64,000 bases of DNA, from positions 1,612,001-1,676,000 of the forward strand of contig NZ_JACHDO010000001.1 of NCBI RefSeq assembly GCF_014201115.1, in the 5' to 3' direction. Both the position numbers and the translations under genes were made by a program. Source of the stretch: Nocardiopsis metallicus. GTDB lineage: Bacteria > Actinomycetota > Actinomycetes > Streptosporangiales > Streptosporangiaceae. The notes under the pieces are model-generated. The model saw only the letters and a program-made list of their open reading frames with translations. It ran no database searches and had not been told where the DNA came from. Positions 59,657 to 64,000 of the stretch are shown piece by piece. Position 1 is the stretch's first letter, and each line of letters begins with the position of its first letter.

Positions 59657-60521
59657 GACCGCGGCCCCCGTGCCCAAGCAACAGCGCACCAGGGCCGAAC
59701 GCACACGGCGACTGCTCATCCACCTGGGGTTGATCGGCTTCGGCCTGATCATGCTCTACCCGCTGCTGTGGATGCTCTCCAGCTCCTTCAAACCCACGGC
59801 GGAGATCTTCCGGGAACCCGGGCTGATCCCCTGGAGCTTCACCCCCGAGAACTACACGGAGGGGTGGAACGCGCTGCAGTACCCGTTCCACCGCTACCTG
59901 CTGAACTCGGCGATCGTGGTCGGCGGGGCCATCGTCGGCAACCTCATCGGGTGCTCGATGGCCGCCTACGCCTTCGCCCGGCTGGAGTTCCGCGGCAAAC
60001 GGCTGTTCTTCGCCATCATGCTCGCCACGATCATGCTGCCCATCCACGTGGTGATCGTGCCGCAGTACATCCTGTTCGCGCAGCTGGACTGGATCAACAC
60101 CTTCTACCCGTTGATCGTGCCCAAGCTCCTGGCCACGGACGCCTTCTTCATCTTCCTGATGGTGCAGTTCATCCGGGGACTCCCCCGCGACCTGGACGAG
60201 GCCGCGCGCATCGACGGGTGCGGGCACGTGCGGATCTTCTGCCAGATCATCCTGCCGCTGTCCATGCCGGCCCTGGCCACCACGGCGATCTTCACCTTCA
60301 TCTGGACCTGGAACGACTTCTTCAGCCAGCTGATCTTCCTGACCAGCCCGGACATGTACACGGTGCCGGTGGCCCTGAGGACCTTCGTCGACTCCAGCTC
60401 CCAAACCTCATGGGGGCCGCTCTTCGCCATGTCCGTCGTGGCGCTGGGGCCCGTGTTCGGTTTCTTCCTGGCTGGTCAGCGCTACCTGGTCAAGGGCATC
60501 GCGACCACCGGCATCAAATAG
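59646..60521 (+). CDS. Carbohydrate ABC transporter permease (MalG-type)
   Basis: A 291-residue permease of COG0395 with six helices (HLGLIGFGLIMLYPLLWMLS, LLNSAIVVGGAIVGNLIGCS, FFAIMLATIMLPIHVVIVPQ). The EAA loop is DEAARIDGCGHVRIFCQIIL. It ends TWNDFFSQLIFLTSPDMYTV, VALRTFVDSSS. It overlaps the first permease gene by 11 bp. The partner binding proteins follow directly. Confidence 0.92.
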   Translation: MATKTAAPVPKQQRTRAERTRRLLIHLGLIGFGLIMLYPLLWMLSSSFKPTAEIFREPGLIPWSFTPENYTEGWNALQYPFHRYLLNSAIVVGGAIVGNLIGCSMAAYAFARLEFRGKRLFFAIMLATIMLPIHVVIVPQYILFAQLDWINTFYPLIVPKLLATDAFFIFLMVQFIRGLPRDLDEAARIDGCGHVRIFCQIILPLSMPALATTAIFTFIWTWNDFFSQLIFLTSPDMYTVPVALRTFVDSSSQTSWGPLFAMSVVALGPVFGFFLAGQRYLVKGIATTGIK

Positions 60522-60539
60522 AGGAAAGGAAGTCCACCC

Positions 60540-61862
60540 ATGAACTCCCCGCCCGGCGGTGCCCGCTCCCCGCGCCGGCGCCGCCCACTGCCCGCCACGA
60601 CCGCCGCGGCCTTCGCCCTGGTCATGGCCGCCACCGCCTGCGGCGGCTCGGACTCCGACGACGGTGTCGTGGAGCTGCGCTTCTCCTGGTGGGGATCGGA
60701 TGCCCGGCACACCGCCCTCCAGGAAGCCATCGACCTCTTCGAGGACCAGAACCCCGACATCCGGATCACGGGGGACTACACCGACTGGGCCTCCTACTGG
60801 GACCGGCTGGCCACCAGCACCGCCGCCAACGACGCCCCGGACGTCATCATGCAGGACGAGAGCTACCTGCGCGAGTACGGACAGCGCGGCGTCCTGGCCG
60901 ACCTCAGCGAGTTCAACGGCGTCCTGGACCTGTCCGGAATCGACCCCAACGTGGCAGAGAACGGCGACCTGGACGGTCAGACCTTCGGGATCGCCACCGG
61001 CGTGAACGTCTCCGCGATCCTGGCCGACCCGCAGGCGTTCGAGGAGGCGGGTGTGGAGATGCCCGACGACGCGGCCTGGACCTGGGACGACTACATCGAG
61101 ACCTCGGTGGAGATCAGCGAGGCAACCGGCGGGGAGATCGTCGGAACCCAGGGCATGACCAACGAGAACGCCTTCCACGTCTTCGCCCGCCAGCACGGCG
61201 AGAACCTCTACGACGACGAAGGAAACCTGGCGTTCTCCGCCCAGACCCTGGCCGACTGGTACGCCATCACCGAACGGCTCCTGGAGGACGGGGGCCAGCC
61301 CAGCGCGGCCGAGGGCGTGGAGATCGCGGCCGGCGGCCCCGACCAATCCGTGCTGGCCACCAACACCGGTGCCACGGCGTACTTCTGGACCAACCAGCTC
61401 GGTGCGGTCACCGAGGCCGCCGGCCGCGACATCGAGCTGCTGCGCTTTCCCGGCGAGACCGAGCACCAGCGGACCGGCATGTACTTCAAGCCAGCGATGT
61501 ACTACTCGCTCTCCGCGGGGTCGGAGCACCCGGAGGAGGCCGCACGGTTCGTGGACTTCATGCTCAACAGCACGGAGGCGGCTCAGGTGGTCCTGTCCGA
61601 CCTGGGGTTGCCCGCCAACCTGGAGGTGCGCGAGGCCATCACCGGCGATCTGCCTCCGGCGGACGAACGCGGGGCGGCCTTCCTGGCCGAGGTCGAGGAC
61701 GAGATCGTCGACGGCAACCCGCCCCCTCCGATCGGATCGGGCGAGATCGTCACCATCAACGAGCGCGTCTACCAGGAACTGGTCTTCGGCAACCTCACCG
61801 CCGAACAGGCCGCCGAGCAGTTCATCGAAGAACTGGAGGCCGCGATCGGTAGCGGATCCTGA
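60540..61862 (+). CDS. Sugar-binding lipoprotein of the ABC importer, copy 1
   Basis: A 440-residue extracellular solute-binding protein (family 1) with a basic twin-Arg-rich start and lipobox AATACGG. Landmarks are LRFSWWGSDARH, EDQNPDIRITGDYTDWASYW, ATSTAANDAPDVIMQDESYL, DEAAWTWDDY-like DAAWTWDDYIETSVEI and FWTNQLGAVTEAAGRDIELL. It captures the transported sugar or oligosaccharide. The next gene is a tandem copy with about three quarters identical residues by eye. AGGAAAGGA precedes the ATG. Confidence 0.9.
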   Translation: MNSPPGGARSPRRRRPLPATTAAAFALVMAATACGGSDSDDGVVELRFSWWGSDARHTALQEAIDLFEDQNPDIRITGDYTDWASYWDRLATSTAANDAPDVIMQDESYLREYGQRGVLADLSEFNGVLDLSGIDPNVAENGDLDGQTFGIATGVNVSAILADPQAFEEAGVEMPDDAAWTWDDYIETSVEISEATGGEIVGTQGMTNENAFHVFARQHGENLYDDEGNLAFSAQTLADWYAITERLLEDGGQPSAAEGVEIAAGGPDQSVLATNTGATAYFWTNQLGAVTEAAGRDIELLRFPGETEHQRTGMYFKPAMYYSLSAGSEHPEEAARFVDFMLNSTEAAQVVLSDLGLPANLEVREAITGDLPPADERGAAFLAEVEDEIVDGNPPPPIGSGEIVTINERVYQELVFGNLTAEQAAEQFIEELEAAIGSGS

Positions 61863-61974
61863 ATCCCCGCGCCTCCTCTTGAATCGTTACAACGACCGCT
61901 GGGCTCCGGCGCCCCCGCCCCGGCCAGAGCCCCCGAATTCATCCGTATCACCCAGCAGAGAGGCAAATCCCCCC

Positions 61975-63297
61975 ATGAACCACCACTCCGGCAGGGAGCT
62001 CGCACGGCGTCGGCGCCGCCCACTGCTCGCCACGACCGCCGCGGCCTTCGCCCTGGTCATGGCCGCCACCGCCTGCGGCGGCTCGGACTCCGACGACGGC
62101 ATCGTGGAACTGCGCTTCTCCTGGTGGGGTGCGGACGACCGCCACGCCACGATGCAGGAGGCCATCGACGTCTTCGAGGACCAGAACCCCGACATCCGGA
62201 TCACGGGGGACTACACCGACTGGGGATCGTACTGGGACCGGCTGGCCACCAGCACCGCCGCCAACGACGCCCCGGACATCCTCATGCAGGAGGAGCGGTA
62301 CCTGCGCGAGTACGGACAGCGCGGAGCCCTGGCCGACCTCAGTGAGTTCGGTGAGCACCTCGACCTGTCCGCCATCGACCCCCTGGTGGCCGAGACCGGT
62401 GAGCTGGAGGGGCAGACCTTCGGTATCCCCACCGGTGTGAACGCCTACGCTGTCCTGGCCGACCCCCAGGCGTTCGAGGAGGCGGGCGTGGAGATGCCCG
62501 ACGACACGACCTGGACCTGGGACGACTACGTCGAGATCGCGAACGAGATCTCCCAGGCCACCGACGGAGAGATCGTCGGTGCGCAGAGCATGGCCTACAA
62601 CGAGTCGGGCTTCCAGATCTTCGCCCGTCAGCACGGGGAGAACCTCTACGCCGAGGACGGCACCCTGGCCTTCTCCGAGGAGACCCTGGCCTCCTGGTTC
62701 CAGATCACCAGCGACCTGTTGGACGGGGGCGGGCAACCCAGCGCCTCGGAGAGCGTGGAGATCGAGGCCGGCGGCCCCGACCAGTCGGTGCTGTCCACCA
62801 ACCAGGGAGCGATGGCCCACTTCTGGACCAACCAGCTGGGCGGGATCAGCGGGTCCGCCGGGCGTGACATCGAGCTGCTGCGCTACCCGGGCGAGACCGA
62901 GAACGAGCGCACCGGGATGTACCTCAAGCCCGCGATGTTCTACGCGGTCTCCGCCGGTTCGGAGCACCCGGAGGAGGCGGCCAGGTTCGTGGACTTCATG
63001 CTCAACAGCGAGGACGCCGCCGAGCTGACCCTGTCGGACCTGGGGCTTCCGGCCAACGTGGACATGCGCGAGCACATCCTGGGAGACCTTCCGCCCGCGG
63101 ACGAGCGCAGCGCGGCGTTCCTGGAGGAGATCACCGGGGACATCATCGACGGCAACCCGCCGCCGCCGATCGGTGCCGGCGAGGTCGTGGAGATCACCAA
63201 GCGGACCTCCGACGAGCTCGGCTTCGGCGACCTGACCCCCGAGGAGGCCGCGGAGCAGTTCATCAAGAACGTCAGCGAGGCCACGGGCAGTTCCTGA
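61975..63297 (+). CDS. Sugar-binding lipoprotein of the ABC importer, copy 2
   Basis: A 440-residue protein, the same length as copy 1 and aligning with it without large gaps; the signal and first domain are nearly identical (LATTAAAFALVMAATACGGS, EDQNPDIRITGDYTDWGSYW), while differences cluster in the middle (ANEISQATDGEIVGAQSMAY, DGTLAFSEETLASWFQITSD). The lipobox is AATACGG. It is a recent duplicate that may have shifted ligand preference. A 112-bp gap separates the two genes. There is no clear ribosome-binding site close to the ATG (AGAGAGGC lies about 10 bp before it). Confidence 0.9.
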   Translation: MNHHSGRELARRRRRPLLATTAAAFALVMAATACGGSDSDDGIVELRFSWWGADDRHATMQEAIDVFEDQNPDIRITGDYTDWGSYWDRLATSTAANDAPDILMQEERYLREYGQRGALADLSEFGEHLDLSAIDPLVAETGELEGQTFGIPTGVNAYAVLADPQAFEEAGVEMPDDTTWTWDDYVEIANEISQATDGEIVGAQSMAYNESGFQIFARQHGENLYAEDGTLAFSEETLASWFQITSDLLDGGGQPSASESVEIEAGGPDQSVLSTNQGAMAHFWTNQLGGISGSAGRDIELLRYPGETENERTGMYLKPAMFYAVSAGSEHPEEAARFVDFMLNSEDAAELTLSDLGLPANVDMREHILGDLPPADERSAAFLEEITGDIIDGNPPPPIGAGEVVEITKRTSDELGFGDLTPEEAAEQFIKNVSEATGSS

Positions 63298-63314
63298 GCG
63301 ATGGCAGGGTCGCG

Positions 63315-63330
63315 CTGAAAGCGCTCCCCC
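63315..63330. promoter_or_regulatory. LacI-like half-palindrome after the importer operon
   Basis: CTGAAAGCGCTCCCCC shares the GAAAGCGCT core of the other sites but lacks the second arm. It lies 18 bp past the last importer stop; it may be a weak site or chance. Confidence 0.3.
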
Positions 63331-63353
63331 TCAGCTGAGAGCAGCCGGTCCGC

Positions 63354-63411
63354 GGACACAGTGAACACCTCTGGTCAGGGGCTCGCGGAAGCGGGTCCCT
63401 GACCTGTGTCC
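63354..63411 (+). terminator. Terminator of the importer operon
   Basis: GGTCAGGG (63373-63380) pairs with CCCTGACC (63397-63404), and outer GGACACAG pairs with CTGTGTCC, forming a two-part hairpin after the last binding-protein gene. Confidence 0.6.
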
Positions 63412-63523
63412 ACCTTCCGGCGCCCCGTCTGGGACAATCCGAACGCGAAAGCGCGCAGGTCCCCGTGCACCCGGCCCCACAGCCGGCGGCGCGGCGGGGA
63501 CGTCTCATCGGAAGGAAGAACCC

Positions 63524-64000
63524 GTGACCACCCCTACCAACGCAGAGACACCGGCCGAGATCCTGGCGGCGGCGCGACGCGACCACGCCGCCCTGGTCGA
63601 GCGCGGACTCTCCCTGAACCTGACCCGGGGCAAGCCCTCCGCGCGCCAGCTCGACCTGTCCGCCGATCTGCTCAGCCTCCCCGGTGACCGCCACACCGCG
63701 GCCGACGGCACGGACTGCCGCAACTACGCGGGCGCGCCCCAGGGTCTGCTGGAACTGCGGGAGATCTTCGCCGACCTCCTCCAGGTCCCGGTCGAGCAGC
63801 TGATCGCGGCGGGCAACGCCAGCCTGGAGCTCATGCACGACTGCCTGGCGGGCGCCTTCCTGGGCACCCTGCCCGGGGCGGAGGGCCGCTGGGCCGACGC
63901 CGAGCGCGTGGCCTTCCTGTGCCCGGCCCCCGGCTACGACCGGCACTTCACGCTGTGCGAGCGCTTCGGCATCGAGATGATCCCCGTGCCGATGACCGAC
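63524..64000 (+). CDS. Class Ic aspartate-type aminotransferase, 3' truncated by the window edge
   Basis: The first 159 residues match the group of aspartate aminotransferases typified by LNLTRGKPSARQLDLSADLL, followed by DGTDCRNYAGAPQGLLELRE, IAAGNASLELMHDCLAGAFL and VAFLCPAPGYDRHF. These set the substrate Arg and PLP-binding regions of a protein of about 430 residues; the PLP Lys lies beyond the window. GAAGGAAG precedes the GTG at 63524. It would transfer amino groups between aspartate and 2-oxoglutarate. It is not part of the LacI locus, judging by the terminator before it. Confidence 0.85.
   Translation, partial: MTTPTNAETPAEILAAARRDHAALVERGLSLNLTRGKPSARQLDLSADLLSLPGDRHTAADGTDCRNYAGAPQGLLELREIFADLLQVPVEQLIAAGNASLELMHDCLAGAFLGTLPGAEGRWADAERVAFLCPAPGYDRHFTLCERFGIEMIPVPMTD

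Noticed and set aside
59768..61852. Long rightward frame overlapping the second permease and first binding-protein genes
   Set aside because: It is an out-of-phase reading of two real genes, rich in Arg/His/Pro.
1..64000. CRISPR arrays, tRNA or rRNA genes, riboswitches
   Set aside because: No regularly spaced repeats, no cloverleaf with a conserved T-loop and no conserved riboswitch cores were recognised on either strand. A covariance-model scan would settle weak cases.

Overview
The window looks like a chromosomal segment of a high-GC actinomycete. It has strong GC3 bias, frequent GTG/TTG starts, 4-bp stop/start overlaps, a NnaR/GlnR-type nitrogen assimilation locus, LuxR, TetR and HxlR regulators and an abundance of small GNAT and DUF proteins. 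The flavour is Nocardiopsis-like, but the genus is an inference and no 16S or marker gene is present. No tRNA, rRNA or CRISPR array was recognised.

Layout. 1-800: an IS256-family transposase remnant joined to an unknown gene fragment. 800-5412: the nitrite assimilation operon nirB-nirD-nnaR-cbiX, read leftward, whose last gene (siroheme ferrochelatase) is cut off by the IS256 end. 5.4-9.7 kb: an ADP-ribosylglycohydrolase, a membrane protein, a DUF6194 protein, and a divergent HxlR/DsbA-family pair with two matched operator boxes. 9757-13325: a nest of mobile DNA, with an IS1380-family element inside an IS3-family element that itself sits at the edge of a 542-bp non-coding element with terminal inverted repeats. 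13.4-21.5 kb: surface and secreted functions (polytopic membrane protein, OmpA-domain lipoprotein, subtilisin-like protease with two PKD domains) and a large AAA/LuxR regulator. 22.3-27.5 kb: the assimilatory nitrate operon (NarK-type transporter, molybdenum nitrate reductase, NAD(P)H/FAD electron-transfer protein), preceded by a consensus GlnR box. Nitrate is imported, reduced to nitrite, and then reduced to ammonium by NirBD with siroheme.

27.9-40.7 kb is an accessory region rich in small genes and gene wrecks: four GNAT-type domains in three genes (one gene with a one-base frameshift), DUF2000, DUF2716, a decayed DUF4253 gene, a MerR stub with an intact MerR promoter, a metallophosphoesterase tail, a small protein with an amyloid/RHIM-like tail, a thioesterase, a replication-initiator-like HTH protein with an opposing terminator hairpin in its leader, and an S9 peptidase. 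40.8-43.5 kb: a Mn/Zn ABC importer with a DtxR/MntR-like palindrome over the start of its binding-protein gene. 43.9-48.3 kb: a Ser/Thr kinase, an exonuclease-BRCT fusion, and a divergent TetR/NAD(P)-binding oxidoreductase pair with a clear operator.

48.3-63.4 kb is a coherent LacI-controlled carbohydrate locus. It contains an ABC importer (two permeases and two tandemly duplicated binding proteins), three Gfo/Idh/MocA dehydrogenases, an NAD-dependent epimerase, a PmoA-like (DUF6807) protein, a DUF993 aldolase-like protein, a xylose-isomerase-fold isomerase and an enolase-superfamily dehydratase. Similar LacI-type palindromes lie before each transcription unit and once inside a gene. The enzyme set suggests a non-phosphorylative oxidation-dehydration-aldol cleavage pathway for an unidentified sugar or sugar acid, and it is the best candidate for an undescribed system here. 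The window ends inside a class Ic aspartate-type aminotransferase gene.
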